From positions 22,536,742-22,600,741 of the forward strand of contig NC_045141.1 in NCBI RefSeq assembly GCF_008831285.2: a stretch of DNA of 64,000 nucleotides. Direction: 5' to 3'. Source of the stretch: Nymphaea colorata (lineage: Eukaryota; Streptophyta; Magnoliopsida; Nymphaeales; Nymphaeaceae). Below the pieces are notes generated by a model. The model saw only the letters and a program-made list of their open reading frames with translations. It was not told the DNA's origin and ran no database searches. How positions within the stretch are numbered: the first letter of the stretch is position 1; every line of letters begins with the position of its first letter. The translations under genes and the position numbers were made by a program. Below are positions 12,261 to 30,188 of this stretch, piece by piece.

Positions 12261-13250
12261 GGGCCAAATTTCAAGCTCCGTTCATCCAATAGATGTCTTG
12301 ACACACACTGCAAACAACCCTTGAAGAGTAAACAACCATGTCACACATACTCTAGCCATTGAGACACAGGCACTGTCATGAAGAATTGTAAATGTAAGCT
12401 CTATACTTGACATTGTTTACGTGAACAGCAGACTTTTCAAAGGTTAAACAATGATGACAGACGCATTAGCCACTAAAATAGAGTTTGTCCCGAAGCAGAA
12501 TCGATTACATCAAGCAGGATGTATTACTTTACAGCAGATGAATCACACAAAGAAATCACAGATTTGAGCCATTTGACCACCCCGAAATGAGAAGAACGCC
12601 AACCGAAACAGAGTTTGTTGTTATAAATGATTAAAATAGTTAAAACCACCCATATAAATTACATGATTTCCGATCCAAAACCAGGTCTAAAATGTAAGAC
12701 AAGAAACACCATGAAAAGGAATGTTTTCATACACAAAGGAACCCCATTTTTGAGCCAATAAACCAAGACGGATCACCACATAGAGATTTCAACCGCCACC
12801 AGAAACCAAAAGAACACAAACCAAAAGTTTCTGATCCGCAACATCAACCGGAAAACCCCCCAAAAAATCAGACGCCCAATAAACAACCGAGACTCGGAAG
12901 AAGGGAAAAAGAAAACCCTAATCATCAACATGCACTTGGCACAACAACATCGTGAAAATCAAAGAAGCAGATGACGAGATTTCACGTAGATGGGCACCAT
13001 TATTAACCAGTAAACTATCAGAAAACATAAAATTCCAGTTCTACTTGCACCAACGGCACGGATCAAGCTACAAAATTTATATCTGCACAAATATAAAATA
13101 TATGAGAGAGGGAGAGACAGAGAGAGGGAAAGGGAGAGAGACTTACTTACATTGGGGACACGGAATTGATTGGTTTTTTCTTGGATGGTAGAGAGAGACT
13201 TGCAGAGAGAGAGAGAGAGAGAGATTTATTTGTCCTATTTACTCACCTCT
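12261..13250 (-). promoter_or_regulatory. 5' leader and proximal promoter region of the BPC gene
   Basis: This is the ~1 kb upstream of the BPC start codon. It has no credible coding frame and is A/T-rich, with A-rich tracts on the plus strand. At its distal end are two GA-repeat blocks. BPC genes commonly have an intron in the 5' UTR. I cannot fix the transcription start or leader splice sites from sequence alone. Confidence 0.45.
13104..13224 (-). promoter_or_regulatory. GA/CT-repeat blocks in the BPC upstream region
   Basis: An imperfect GA-rich block lies at 13104-13141, a short one at 13188-13198 and a perfect (AG)n run at 13204-13224. Read in the direction of the gene they are CT repeats. 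GAGA repeats of this length are the established target of BPC proteins, so the gene may bind its own leader. That step is inference. Confidence 0.55.
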
Positions 13251-16200
13251 TCAGTTGTAAATAATTCTCTCTCCCTTCCAAGCTTTCTCTTGACTCTTGA
13301 TCAATCGCCCGAATTAAAATATTTTTTCTATTTTTTAATTGGGAAAACCAATCGTTCCCTCCACTTGCATGCGCAATTACCTTAACGCCCCTCCAACTTA
13401 TTCCGAATCTTCAGAAGAACCCATGACGTGGATCCACACCCACAACTTCATCGGGTCAAACCCTAACCGCCGTCCCTTTCCGAGGTTCACTGTTAAAGTT
13501 TTCAGCAATACCCAGATATTACTGTGGAAAAAAATTTTAGTTCCCAAAAAAGTGAAAAGTAAAAACCGTATAAAATTTATTTGGTACAGATAGTTTGAAC
13601 CGGTACATGCTCTGAAGTAAATACATAAAGAGTATTTAGATAAAAAAAGATGTTTCTGCAAGTAAATACATAAAGAGTATTTAGATAAAAAAAAAAAAGA
13701 TGTTTCTGCATGTTTACCAAGAGCCTGAAATTTTTGAAATTGCTTACACGTGCCAATAATTTTTCTGAAATTTATCATAAAATTGTAGTGTGAAGAATGA
13801 AGCTTGTGAATACGTAGTTGGCTTATTTGGTTCAGATTGAGGTTGGCAGGGGACCATGGCATTAAGAGGGGCATTTTGGTCATTCGCATTTTAACACTAC
13901 TAGTTTGTTTGGATTATAATTGGATAAGAAAGAGCATAAATCATGCATACAAAAGGGCAAATGACAAGCTTACCCTTCCTAATTAGTGGATTCAGAGAAC
14001 AGGGTTCAGTTGAAATATGGATCTGGATCCACAATCTCCGGGTTGGATTCTGAATCTGATTGGAACTTCTTACCCGAGTGGTGGAGGAGGTCCAAAACGA
14101 GTCTAGCCGGTTATCTTGAACGAGCGAGCATAATAGATTGGATATGATAAAACGGATTCGATGCAACTGGGTGTCGATTTGGTTTCGAATCCCTTCAGTT
14201 GGATATGATAAAGAAATTAGTATTCCATTACCAACTGGATCCCAATTCCATATACAGTTTCAAGAACTGAATCCAAATCCAAGTTCAATATGCGCTCAAT
14301 CCGATAAAAAAGCAACCAGATTGCACGTGAACTTCCAGATGTTATGCTGGTCAAATCCGAGATCCGCATTTAAATGCAATTGCACAGAATCCGATTAAGT
14401 CAAGTTCGGTGAAGGGTAGTTCCTACGGAATCGTTCACATTCCTCCTCTTGGTTACTAGAGAATGGTGTAAACTTGGGTGATCTGCCTGTGGAGATTTTG
14501 GCTTGGGATCCAAATACAGTTTTAGATCAACGCATTTGTTGGATCCTAAAAGAGATCTCAGGATTTCCAATCCCCGTTTTTTATTTTTGGGGCCATTTCT
14601 TGTCTGCCTCTGATGCATGTATCATTCCTAAGGGGCTGTTCATGTAAATCCATGTCTAATAAGCATAAACTTGGTTGCCAGATCCTTTGGAAAGTAAATA
14701 AGGTAGATTATAGCAAGTTTAGAGAAGAAGAACGGCCACCAATTTGGATCTTTTTCAAACGAATGCTTAGCTAAGACTGACAAGATGGGACCTCTGTCAG
14801 GGCCATGTAGTTCATTTCAGATCCACATAATATCAATGATCCAGAAGTAAGACCCATAATGGATAGGCTTTCGCTGGATATGGACTCACATGATAATATT
14901 GGCCGGATGAGAACTCAATGCACTCCAACAAACCCGAATTCGGGCTATTTCAAGTTTAAACCCCAGAAGGAGTAAAAGAGTTTAATATTTGAGGTGAATC
15001 TCTTGTGGGGTTTTTCAAATTTGAAAAGAAAATGTGAATAATGGAAATTTTCAGAATGAATACTATATGTTGGATCTCATTAACGTAATTTTTATGGATT
15101 CGTAATCGCTAACAAAAATGTGCTTAAATAAATGCCCTTGACGATGGCCGTTGTAGTGTTGTGTACTTGTGTTGAGAATTTAAAATATCATGGTAAAAAT
15201 ATATAATCACGATCATGTCACATTATTTGTGCTACTTTCCTAAAGTACTTTTACGCGTTCTAAGAAAAATAATGGTTAATTTTTTGTGCTTCAGCAACAT
15301 TATTACTTATGACGATACAAACATTTTATTTAATGTTCCGTTTTCCCATTTATTAGCGTTTGTACTTTCGACATTCACAACATTTTCTTTGGAAGAAACT
15401 TTCTGAAAAAGAAAAACTCTCGAATAATTATCACCCTCAGAAAGGTGAGGTGAGTTGACTGATTTCTAGGTAACAATGAATCCATATTTTGGACAGCAGG
15501 GCCCACATGTTGATTCACTCTGACCAGGCTCAGGCTGCATGAATGCTCCTCGCAGCTCCGCCTTTCCAAGGCTGAAGTTGCGCATCCGGGATATGAAAAT
15601 GTTACACATCCACATCGCAAAACGAACAAGTGAAAATTTCAACCACATTGATAATCGGGAGAACTTACTCAACAAGCTCTTCAATATTTACATGAAAATG
15701 GGTGTATAATTTCCTCAATATATAAATGTGCAGTACGTATCTGAATTTTCGTACATAAAAATGCATCAATTGGTCATTTGCGCTCGCTTTTCACGCGACT
15801 CAAAATCACATGAAAGTACATGAATCGCATCTCATCAAATCAAAAGCAAAGAAGATAAAATCAAAATCATGAAAGCAATCAACGCACCAGCTATCACGTT
15901 GAGAGAATTTTCATTTTCGGAGTGAGGAGGGCAAACCGAGCGTTCATACCAGGAAAAGAAATCATGGGAGAGCCGCCTCATCAGAGAAGACGTCAAAATA
16001 CGTGACACTAAACCGAAAGGATCGACCAAATGAAGCTAGTTCGAAGACAATGTAATATTTTACAATACGTATTAGCACTAAAAGTATCCCAATAGAATGA
16101 GCACAATATTTTCATAATAATGCTGATATTGATGAAACTGTCGCCGGATCATCTTCCACCACCAGCTGCACAGCCGCCTCTACATTCAGGCCAGGTTAGT

Positions 16201-16501
16201 TTCCAGCCAAGTCCTTAACACATATATTTAACAGAAAACCAGAATATAAACCGATGTGACTTTGCCAAAGTACGGTTCTGCAACTACCAGCTTAATTAAC
16301 TCCGAACAGAACCTTTTGGCATTGCAATTAATCTATTTCACCTATGCGAGTGAGAGACAGAAAGAGAGATCTGCCATATCAAAGATCAGAAAACTGATGA
16401 CGACAGCACAATACAGAAGCACCTACGGACAACCCAAGTGGAAGAATACTCTTTCAAGTGGTTTCACCAACAAAAAACACACTTCAGATTTTTCACACGC
16501 T
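13251..16501. other. Gene-free stretch between BPC and CCT
   Basis: This stretch includes the 3' UTR of the minus-strand CCT gene near 16501 and a 45-bp tandem duplication at 13616-13710. Diverged, repeat-like GGATC/GGATTC-rich sequence at about 14000-14640 may be old transposon debris. No frame here resembles a known protein. Confidence 0.5.
13616..13710. repeat. 45-bp direct tandem duplication
   Basis: Copies starting at 13616 and 13661 share AGTAAATACATAAAGAGTAT followed by TTAGAT and an A-run, then GATGTTTCTGCA. The copies differ mainly in the length of the A-run, which indicates a recent event. Confidence 0.85.
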
Positions 16502-20900
<4,399 letters not shown>

Positions 20901-21105
20901 TTACCAGCCAGAATCTTCGATTATGGCGTTCTACCACCCCCTCCCCCCTCCCGGATCGGACCGAGAATTGCTGCTCTAAGGGGAGGGAACGTAACAGGGG
21001 AGAGATGTTTTGGAGGGAAGATGGAGGCGGTTTATCGGGTCCTAGAAAACCGCTCCCCCTCAGGAGCGAGGAGGAAAGAGGAAAAGGAAAGAAAACCACC
21101 CTCCC

Positions 21106-21113
21106 ATTTATAG
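21106..21113 (-). promoter_or_regulatory. Candidate TATA box of the CCT gene
   Basis: The octamer CTATAAAT, read on the minus strand, lies about 220 bp upstream of the CCT start codon. A pyrimidine- and purine-rich leader fills the gap between them. Position and sequence fit a plant TATA box. Confidence 0.5.
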
Positions 21114-21120
21114 CGGTCTA

Positions 21121-22331
21121 GCAACACGTTATTTTCTTTTTTCCCTAAATATTAAAAAAAAAAACTCTTTTCCCTTATTTTAAGATCGCAGCCGTTCATT
21201 TCTCCCATACTTTCCCCCATTTGGATAATTTTATTATTGATTTATAGTTAAACAAATGAGAGGATGTAATGGATTTAAGTCAATCATGTAAAACTAAATT
21301 TAATTTGCTTAAGCTAAAACAATTTAATAATCAGATTTCGTATTAACTTCAGCATTCAATTTTTAGATAAATTTGAAATGCACACGCGCTGTCTAATCTA
21401 GAGTTAAATTCTCCATGTTAAAAAAATAAACTTATTGGCGATCAGAAGTCATAAAAGAAGAAAGAAGAATGCAAAGGATGTTGAATTAAATACACAATTT
21501 CTCTATGTCACTAATAAGAAAAAACGGCCCCAATGAACTTTTTCCTGACCAAATGACAGTACTAATACATTTTTAAATTAAAGTAAAAATTAGTTTTAAA
21601 CTTGTTCACAGGCAGAACCCCACATGGGCGCCAGGATTCAATTTGACAATCACATCTTAATGAAATTTGACTATCAATCTAAATAAAACTGTGTTTACTA
21701 AATGGAGGAAAGAGAGGAAAGAGAGTAAGAAACAAATCGAGAACATTTGCCAACTTTGAGGGTAATTTAGTTTCTTGAAAAAAAACAGTTTAACAACTTT
21801 ATCTTCCATAAGGTTTTAGCAATCGCCTGTTTTATATATAGAGTGAAAGAAAAACAAATACTTGACAAAGATATCGCATAACATCTTTTCTCTTTGTTTT
21901 TTCTTTTTTCAACTACAATGGATCTGCTCCATAATTGATATTGTTCCTTATCAATCTAGCATTAAGTTGCCACCCCCACCACAACATACTGGGCCTGCGG
22001 TTTGAAAGGTAAAACCTGGTTGAGCCACAACCACCATACCTGGTTGAGTCACAACCACCATGACTTGAGATATGATCATCGTCAGAAAGTTCAAGGTGTC
22101 GAGCTCCAGAAGCATGCCGGCGGCCCGGCCAACGTTCTAGAGTATGAAAGTCATGGAACCTCCACGTATTTTAGGCTAGTTTATCACTCTGTTTCTCTAA
22201 TCAGCGACTTTCTGTTGAAAGGAGACCGGAATCACATTAATTGGGGGCCGGAGCCCCTTCTATGAGTCAACAGAGGAATTTATGAAGATATGGAGGCAAG
22301 AGAACTAAAGGGTGAGTACAAGATCAGGATT
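21121..22331. other. Gene-free stretch between CCT and OSCA
   Basis: AT-rich upstream sequence of CCT runs into the 3' flank of the minus-strand OSCA gene. It includes a 24-bp unit repeated twice at 22015-22062. No credible coding frame was found. Confidence 0.55.
22015..22062. repeat. 24-bp unit in two tandem copies
   Basis: The unit CCTGGTTGAG(C/T)CACAACCACC is repeated back to back with a single internal difference. It lies in the intergenic sequence about 270 bp beyond the OSCA stop codon. Confidence 0.8.
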
Positions 22332-25300
22332 TCATGCATAGCCTGTTGTATAATAGGATTGAGTGTAGCTTGTTGGGTAAGAGGATTCAATGTCATAGTG
22401 GTACACATAACGTGGTGGAGAAGGAGAGCTGAGTTCGCTTGTGGCTGGCGATTCTGCATGACATTCGTTCTTGTCAGATCTCATTTCTCCCCCCTCTCTC
22501 TCTTCTTCCGCTTCTCTAACTTGTCCCATCTCTATATCCTCGATAGCACGGAACACCGGGTGCAAGTAAGCATCAGCTAAGTAGGCCTTTAGGTTTAAAT
22601 CAGGCTCTGCTTCTCGCTCAGCCATGTCTTTAGCCATGGCTTCCTGGCATTTGAACAAAGTTGAACCATCAGGAGAAAAAAGTTTAGTTGCAATCGTGAC
22701 ATCAACATGTGCAAAATGGTATAATGAGATGAATTACTTAAGAGAGTAACAGCCATGCAGGTAGCTCACCTCAAGTGGGTACCTACGGAATGCCGGTTCA
22801 AATCTGTGTTTGCAGTATTTGTGGAACCAGAATGTCAGCACAGGAAGAACGATAAGCAAGGGAGTTGAATCAGCTGCTTTCTTTGTGCTTAGAAGGCCAA
22901 GCAGAAGGAAGTGCGAAATTATCAAGCTTGCGATTATGCGGCCGTGAACATGTGGCCAGAATGCAGCTGCACTCTCATATTCTTGATCATAAACGTTGAT
23001 AATCTACAAAATTTGTTGTAGAAGTTACTAACAGCATGCAAGCCACATGGCAAAAAAAGTGATGGCTGTTGGTATAAAGTGTAGGCGATGACAAAAATGA
23101 AGACAAACATAGATGACAAGTATAGCCTCAATGCATTCGAACATGTATCTTTAGAATGCAAATGATTTCGCTCTTATACATCTTTTTGCATGTAGAACGA
23201 ACCTAGTGACTTAAGAAAGAAGTGGAATGGATACAAAAGATACAAAATATATAAAGTACTAATGCATCAACATCATGAAAAATAAAAGTTTATGCTGAAA
23301 AAGAAGCAACAGATGAGTGGTAACAAAAATTGAATTCTATAATTTTGAGTATCCATTCTAGGAGCACTGACCATAAGATTTATGACTCTCAGTCACAAAA
23401 GTGCAGCTACTAGCGATTCAAAATCTAAGATAATGCTCAGCCTCAGTATGCCTCCAACAATTCTTAAAGAAAAAGATCCAGTCATCCAAATTCTTGCGTC
23501 CAATAACTTTTTTAACATAATAATTTTCACTATTAACATGACAGAAAAACTCTTTAAACAGAAGTCTTAGGAAAATTACATAAGAACTTTTAGAAGCATG
23601 TCCTTGTCTGTTTGTTGGAATTCACACGTAAGAAATTCACAGTTGTGTGATGTAAGAATGGTGTAATCCTATCAGAATAAATACTTGAGAATACAAAAGA
23701 ACAGGACATGGTAAGAGTTCATCACGTGATCCACCTGCAGTTTCCTGTTTGAGTGCAACTCCATGCCCAGTTGTATGTTCATGTGGGGGTGAGTGTGTGA
23801 GAAGAGAGGCCCGCATTCATGAGAAGTACAACAAAGTGTTTAAACTTTTCATCTAGTCCAATGCAAAGAGCGGGAACAAAGGAAAAGCTAACCTGATGAC
23901 GGTAAACGAGGAATGCAAAGCCGAAGAAAATGATGATAAAGGGCAGAAGAAGAGGAGAAACGACTGCATACACAAGCCCAAGAAGGAAATATAGCTGAAG
24001 TTTTGGAAGGTTCTCTGGGACCCCAATGCTTCCTGGATCCATCGCATGCTCTCTATCTCTCTCAGTTTTCACTAGGAACATATTTTTCAGATGGTATATG
24101 ACCAGTGCTTTCAATCGAAGGATCTCACTAGCAATACCAGCCCAACCGTCAACCATTATGTATGTCATGAAAAATGTTGCCTTCATTGGAATTGACACGC
24201 CAATTGTTTTGGGGATCCTGCAAAAATGTAACTTCATTGGAGATTTGATGTTCATGGAAATCTAAACTCTTACTTGAACTAAGTGATGTAATAAGAAGAT
24301 CTAGTGAAGATGGGCAACTAGAACACACAACTGAATTGAACTCTTAGTCTTAACAACCAAGTCCTACATGCAGATAAACATAAGTCAACAATCATTGGAT
24401 TAGAAGGTCTTACTCGGTGGGTGGTTGATGTATAAATGAATGAAGCTGTTGAAAAGCTGTGCCAGTGATTATGCTTCCCAAAAAGACATTCACCAGCATG
24501 AAGTAATAGTACTTAGCTGCTGCTTTTCTCTCTAGCTTTGACAATGCTATATATCCTTCAACTTTAGACATAATCAACAAGATTGCAGGAAGAAAATATA
24601 AGAAGATCTTTAGTGCAAGTCCAGGAAGAAAACCCTGAAGGAAAGATTTAATCACCTTCCTGGAAACATAACATCCAAACATTAGAACTTCAGATGCAGT
24701 ATATAAGAATGTTCGTAGGAAAAAGAAAAAAGTCAGTCAAAGCATGTGAATTGCAAGCCCATCAAGAAAACTAGGAAATGGACAACTAATTAAGATGGTT
24801 CATGTCTCCGACAGTTTGACATTATTCTTCTTGAAATGAGCTACATAAAAGGAAACAAGTATATATGTATATTAGCACAGGCTCCAAAAAGAATGCTGAC
24901 GAAAAAAGTTGTACTTACAATTCAATCACTGGCCTGAGAAAGGGAGCAACTTTTTCCAAACCATCAAGATTGGCAAGCGATTGCACAAAAGCTATAGGTA
25001 TCATATAAAAAAATATTAATGCAAATACAGATACTCCTATGACAAGCTTTCGTATGCTCAAAGAAACAAATGGAATGGCCAGATTCTGCCAGTACACATC
25101 ACGTGGCTCAGGTGCCCAGCCAGTTAACCAGATTGTAGGATTCTTGCTTTGTTGTGTCTGAGCACAAACAGCAGCACCCCATCGTGAATCAAATGAAACA
25201 AAAGCAACGGGCATAATAGCCTTTGCATCCATTAGAATTCTCTGACGCTCAGTGATTATCTGAAACATGAAAATGAAGATAGTAAATGAACTTGTAGCTT

Positions 25301-25621
25301 TTCAACTGATATTGGATGTCAAAAGAACAAGCAAGGGCTTAAACGTCAGTGATTCAGGACTCAATTCAGAGTGGTTGCCTTATGAATCGCCAGATCCACA
25401 TCATGACTTAGCTTGGTTTTGATGACTTCATTTTTCCATAAAGAATAATTATGTATCTATATAATAGTGTTTTCAATTCACTATAACATTAACAGATCCA
25501 TATAATATGTAATAATGATGTGTATGTATATATATAATGCAATTTTTTAATAATAAAAATATTTACTATAACGGTGTTAATAGTTAATAGTATATGTATA
25601 TGCAGGATGCAGCTTTTCTGT

Positions 25622-25707
<86 letters not shown>

Positions 25708-28700
25708 ATAGATAGATAGAGAGAGAGAGAGAAGAGAACATATAATATGTCCAGAAATGTCCGACTCTCAGTCAAACCAACCTGTCAGAGCTGAATGAAT
25801 CTCAGATGACTCAGCCTGGTCACCTCATGACCTGGCCAAGACTTTGCAACTTCCTGGTTTTTCATTTTCTTGACCAGGTTGATAACGAGTCAATGAGTCA
25901 GCTCGTCAACTGAGTCAACTCAGCTCAGTTTTCAAACACTAGGAATAAGGAACAGAAATTCTAATTTTTCTTTAAAAGTTTGTTTTCAGAAAGAGCAAAA
26001 AAGGCTTTTAAGCTTCAATGGCTACCAGTCGGCTGATAAGACTAAAATAAGCAGAAAAATCATAGACATTATTACTTACCTTCTTCTCAAGTTGTTCAAC
26101 CCTTCGCTTATAGAAGTTAATAGCGTCAACTTTTTTACCACAAAGACCAAGAAAACCCATCTGGAATATGCAAGGAGAAAGTTAAGGAAACCACAATAGT
26201 CAAGATTCTTCAACTCTACATAATTTAGGCCTTTGTAGATTCTGATTACATAAACAAAGCATAGCAGGTGTATACGCTAACCTTTGCAGTCGGCCGTGCA
26301 TCTGGATGCCTTTCGAACTTAAGCTGATAGTAGTCTAGCCAATTCTGAAGCCTTTCCTTTCTCCTCACAAGCTTTGCAAACTTATTTCCATTATAAACCA
26401 CCTGAAGGAAAAAGTACTATTACACATATGCACCAAACAGAAGCACTTTAATTATGAAGAACTATAAACTTGATTTTTCCTTGTAGAAGTTTTATCCTGT
26501 ATTTTCTTTTCCCCTGATAGACATTAACTATTTGCAATGGCACAAGCATGCATACACATGCAGACATATACAACCAATACGAACGAACAGTATTCTGATT
26601 CAGCTAATCAGCCATTTGTCTGAAAGGAACCACTTAGTTTCAGCCAAAATATTGATGTTAAACTAGCACTAGGTAAAGGCAACTTCAGCACGTTGTCAAT
26701 GGCTGAACAAAAGTTTAGAAAATGCATGATGTTAAATAATTAGTAGCTTGAAGAGCATGTTTGTTTCTCTGATTCTATCAATTTGAAGCTTTATCAAGTG
26801 GCCGTAGAAACTCAAACTGCAAAAAAGTAAAAAAAAAAAAAAAAAAAAAAAGGAAAGAAAGAAAGAAAGAAAGAAAATGGAAAGAAAGACTTATCTCACC
26901 TGGTGAGTAAGATAATTATTAGGGTGATTGGTCCGAAAAAATTGCTCCACATTTTCTGATACTGAGCGCCCAGAAGCAGATGGTACATTCCTAACAATTA
27001 CCTGAAATGAATTTGCAGAAATGAAAAATTACACAAAAGCATCAACTTTAGCATCTTTTCGCCCAAATAAAATTCTTTTTTATGATAATTGATGCAGTCC
27101 GCAGGCGAGGCAGTGAGATTTATGGAATAAGCACTATATAACTTACAGATGCAGCACTACTACCGTGCAGGTGCACCACTTACTCTAATGACTGAAGCAC
27201 TATATAACTTACAGATGCAGCACTACTACCGTGCAGGTGCACCACTTACTCTAATGACTGAATCAAAGGGTTGTAGCTGAGTGCTTAATGCTTATCTTTC
27301 ACACACTTGCACTGGCAGTGCATGATAATGAAGTAAAAAGGCTTATTTCAGACTAAAAAGTGAAAATTTTGAATTACCAGGAGACAAGACTTGACCAAGA
27401 GAAATAATCATGCCATGATACAAAATTGACAAGTATTAATTCTCCGTATTCTCATGTTTGTAGAAACTTCTATAGTGACTGAAAATCATTTATAACTAAC
27501 TCTATGAAAAATGCAGTTCACAAGATAACCTAATGTGCATCAGAAGATGGAAGATAACGGTGCAGCATAATCTAGTAAACATATATCAATGTAGTCAAAG
27601 AAAGAGAAATGCTATCTGGCAAGGCATGCACTTATTGGCAAAAGGAGAAATGAGCTTGAGTTACAATGACAGGTAAATTAACTCACAGTGAATTGATCGA
27701 CACAGCGACTTTGTGAAGCCAAAAACTTTAACCTCATGCGTACAATTGCATCATATTCCTTATAGAGCAGGAAGCAAGTCCACATTGTGAACAAATAAGC
27801 CATAAATAGATGAAACCAAAACCTGCAAACAAGCAGGGATGGTCAATCAAGACAACTAACACATGCAAAAGGTTACCTCAAAGACAAACTAACCACAACC
27901 TAGAAGAGTCTTGCTTCATTACAAAAAACCTTTCAGAAAATTGACAATTGAATCAATAATACATGAGATGAACACCAAAAAAATTATATGGAACATTAGT
28001 TTACAGATCCCTTGGTTTGTGAGGCATTCCATGTTTCTTTACACCTGACCAATAAATCCTATGTTAATACGTGTTTCAGTTCAGCTGAATTGGCAAGAAA
28101 AATTTTTTCTAGCAGGGAATCACATGTACCAGCAAAACAGAGATTCAGTTATTGACACTCAGCAATTGGTGTCAAAGCTTTGCTATACTTATCAATTCAA
28201 GAGACGTACAGTGGCAGGTCTCACGGGTACCAGCTATGTAAAATTAATGAACCATGTCACCGTAGTTCTTTCTTTTCTTCACATGCATATCCCTGAACAT
28301 TGGGACTAGAAGCATAAAGGCAGCAGAATATGTAATACGATAACTAACTTACATTTTCAACTTAATTTGGATTATCAAGGAAACAAGAGAATCTTACCTT
28401 TGAGATCCAGAAGTAACATTTGATATTGACAGCTTATCGATGCTGTTATAAATTATATCTTTTCTCAGGTAAGAAAGGGTTGCAAGAGTCGTACCAGACA
28501 GATTGACTGGAACAAGGATTAAAATGGCAAGGAAGGCCATTGGCACAAATATCTTCAACCTGTTTCACAAAGCGATGAATGCTTAGAGATGCACTAATTT
28601 GAGAAATTGTAAAACGATGTTTTCACTTAAATGGTTGAATAAGTTCTCTAAATTGAGACAGTATCAGAATATTGTTTTGCTTGAGATAGATGCCGAGCAA

Positions 28701-30034
28701 CAGAATTTTACCATCAAAATTACGAATAATTAGCCAACTCCATCAGAGCATACATACATGTTACAACGTGCAGACATAAGATGCCAAATCACTATGAAAC
28801 TGAATTATACATTTCAATCATTCCTCAACGGCGAGACAATGGCGTTGGAAACACAACCTTGCAAATGCATCGCATTTCGTTCTTCTCATTATGGCAGTTT
28901 CAACAAGCGGCCTTGGATGACTCTCTCATTGAAGCCATAGACCTTAGGTTCACATTACAAGAAAGTGTATCCGCTTTTGGCGCTTACTTAAAGGAAGACC
29001 AGCTTCTAAAATGGAGGTCAAAGAGGTCCAACTCTCTATCGTCCTCAAATATCAGTGACTATAGCCCTCATGAAAGGTTACGTGAATGGACCAAAAACAA
29101 GAGAATGAACACAAATAAACATTTGTGAAAAATGTGACAGATTGAAGCTAAGTTTGCAAAGTTGGTAAAGACTTGGGTGGGCTCCTGATGGAAGACTCGT
29201 ATTGAAAGATATGATGAATGCTAAGATTCAGGGCAATGGTTGTTTTTGGAGTATTTCGAGAAGCTACGGTATTTGGAGACGCTTCAAAGAGGGAAAATGG
29301 TTACAAACAGCTCCAGTAACGCAGCAGGAATACCCATCAAAGTAAACAAAAACGGATTGGCCAAAAATTTGTTAATCTCAAGCTGGAGTTGAAGTCACTC
29401 ACTGTAAAAAACTTTCACAGCCACCATTTTCTTAATTCAATCATAAAAAGTCACCTCCTTAAAATCTTCAATTTTGTCATGCATGAACAAGAAATGATCA
29501 TCAAATGCTAAAACAAGGAGAAATCTGGCAAGGACCCATCCGGATTACACAATTTTTTTTTTGAAAAAAGATCAGGACCGAGTAACTTACTCTCAACGGA
29601 CGACGATAAACAGTAGGCCGCGTTTACTACTAGAAAGAATTGCAACAACCGAGCATGTCAAACATCAGGAAATTGCGAATTAAAGACTAATTCGCCCAAG
29701 AGAGCCAAAAGAAAAGATACCCAAGTAGATAAATTCTGAGGTAAGCCGCAGAGTCGACGCCGGCATGCTCGATAATCTGCTCCTCGCTCATCTTAAGCGC
29801 TTCAGGCATCCAATTCAAGAACTTCAAATATGTCATGATATCGAGGTTGACGAATTTTCTGACAATGTTCCCTGACCTTGCGGTGCTCTTCCTTGCCCCA
29901 TTGAGGTACCATTTGGAGAAGTAAACTCTATCATTGATGGGTTGGATTCTGAGCAGAGCAAACGCGACCAAGAACGCGAAAGCACTCAGAATGTTTATGA
30001 CAGCGGAGACTGCAAGATCCTCCACAGTAGCCAT
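22332..30034 (-). CDS. OSCA1: OSCA1-type hyperosmolality-gated cation channel (CSC1-like)
   Basis: A mechanosensitive, osmolality-gated calcium-permeable channel of the OSCA/TMEM63 family in the plasma membrane. Exons in order: 30034-29721, 28559-28398, 27822-27687, 27001-26900, 26401-26282, 26160-26080, 25259-24919, 24659-24414, 24217-23893, 23003-22770 and 22643-22332. All are GT-AG and the frame closes at 790 residues. The N-terminal membrane region carries the family signatures NDRVYFSKWYL and FLNWMPEALKM. A cytosolic domain of about 200-360 residues starts at VIVRNVPSA and includes NHPNNYLTHQVVYN and NWLDYYQLK. The seven-helix RSN1/DUF221 region covers about 362-690 and contains IPIAFVQSLA, IPKTIG and TFFMTYIMVDGWAG, then NVYDQEYESAAAFWPHVHGR. 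The acidic Ser/Pro/Tyr-rich C-tail covers about 690-790. Sequence is closest to the OSCA1 clade, but the exact paralogue is not assignable. Confidence 0.95.
25626..25734. repeat. (TA)n-(GATA)n-(GA)n compound microsatellite in an OSCA intron
   Basis: About 38 TA units run from 25626 to 25701. A short GATA run and then a GA run to about 25734 follow. It lies in the intron between OSCA exons 6 and 7, and its length is likely to vary between individuals. Confidence 0.9.
26828..26876. repeat. Poly(A) and (GAAA)n tract in an OSCA intron
   Basis: An A-run of about 23 bases is followed by five to six GAAA units. It sits just 24 bp downstream, in transcript sense, of the splice donor of OSCA exon 4, so on the transcript it is a (TTTC)n and poly-U tract, which plant introns tolerate well. 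Confidence 0.85.
27131..27262. repeat. 66-bp perfect tandem duplication in an OSCA intron
   Basis: Two copies start at 27131 and 27197 and appear identical over GCACTATATAACTTACAGAT and the following ~46 bases. Identity implies a very recent event. The duplication lies in the intron between exons 3 and 4, so it does not alter the protein. Confidence 0.9.
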
Positions 30035-30180
30035 TTCTCATAAGACCAAACTGATGCAGCTACAAGCAGAAAGGAAACATAAGATTGAGAAAGTCGAAAG
30101 AGCAAAGACTTGCGAGGAGGAGAATGAGAGGACAGAGGGTCTGGTGAAATTGTGGAGCCGAAGCAGAGAATGGTAACTAA

Positions 30181-30188
30181 CTTTATAG
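30181..30188 (-). promoter_or_regulatory. Candidate TATA box of the OSCA gene
   Basis: CTATAAAG on the minus strand lies 147 bp upstream of the OSCA start codon. This is a plausible distance for a TATA box plus a short leader. Confidence 0.45.
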
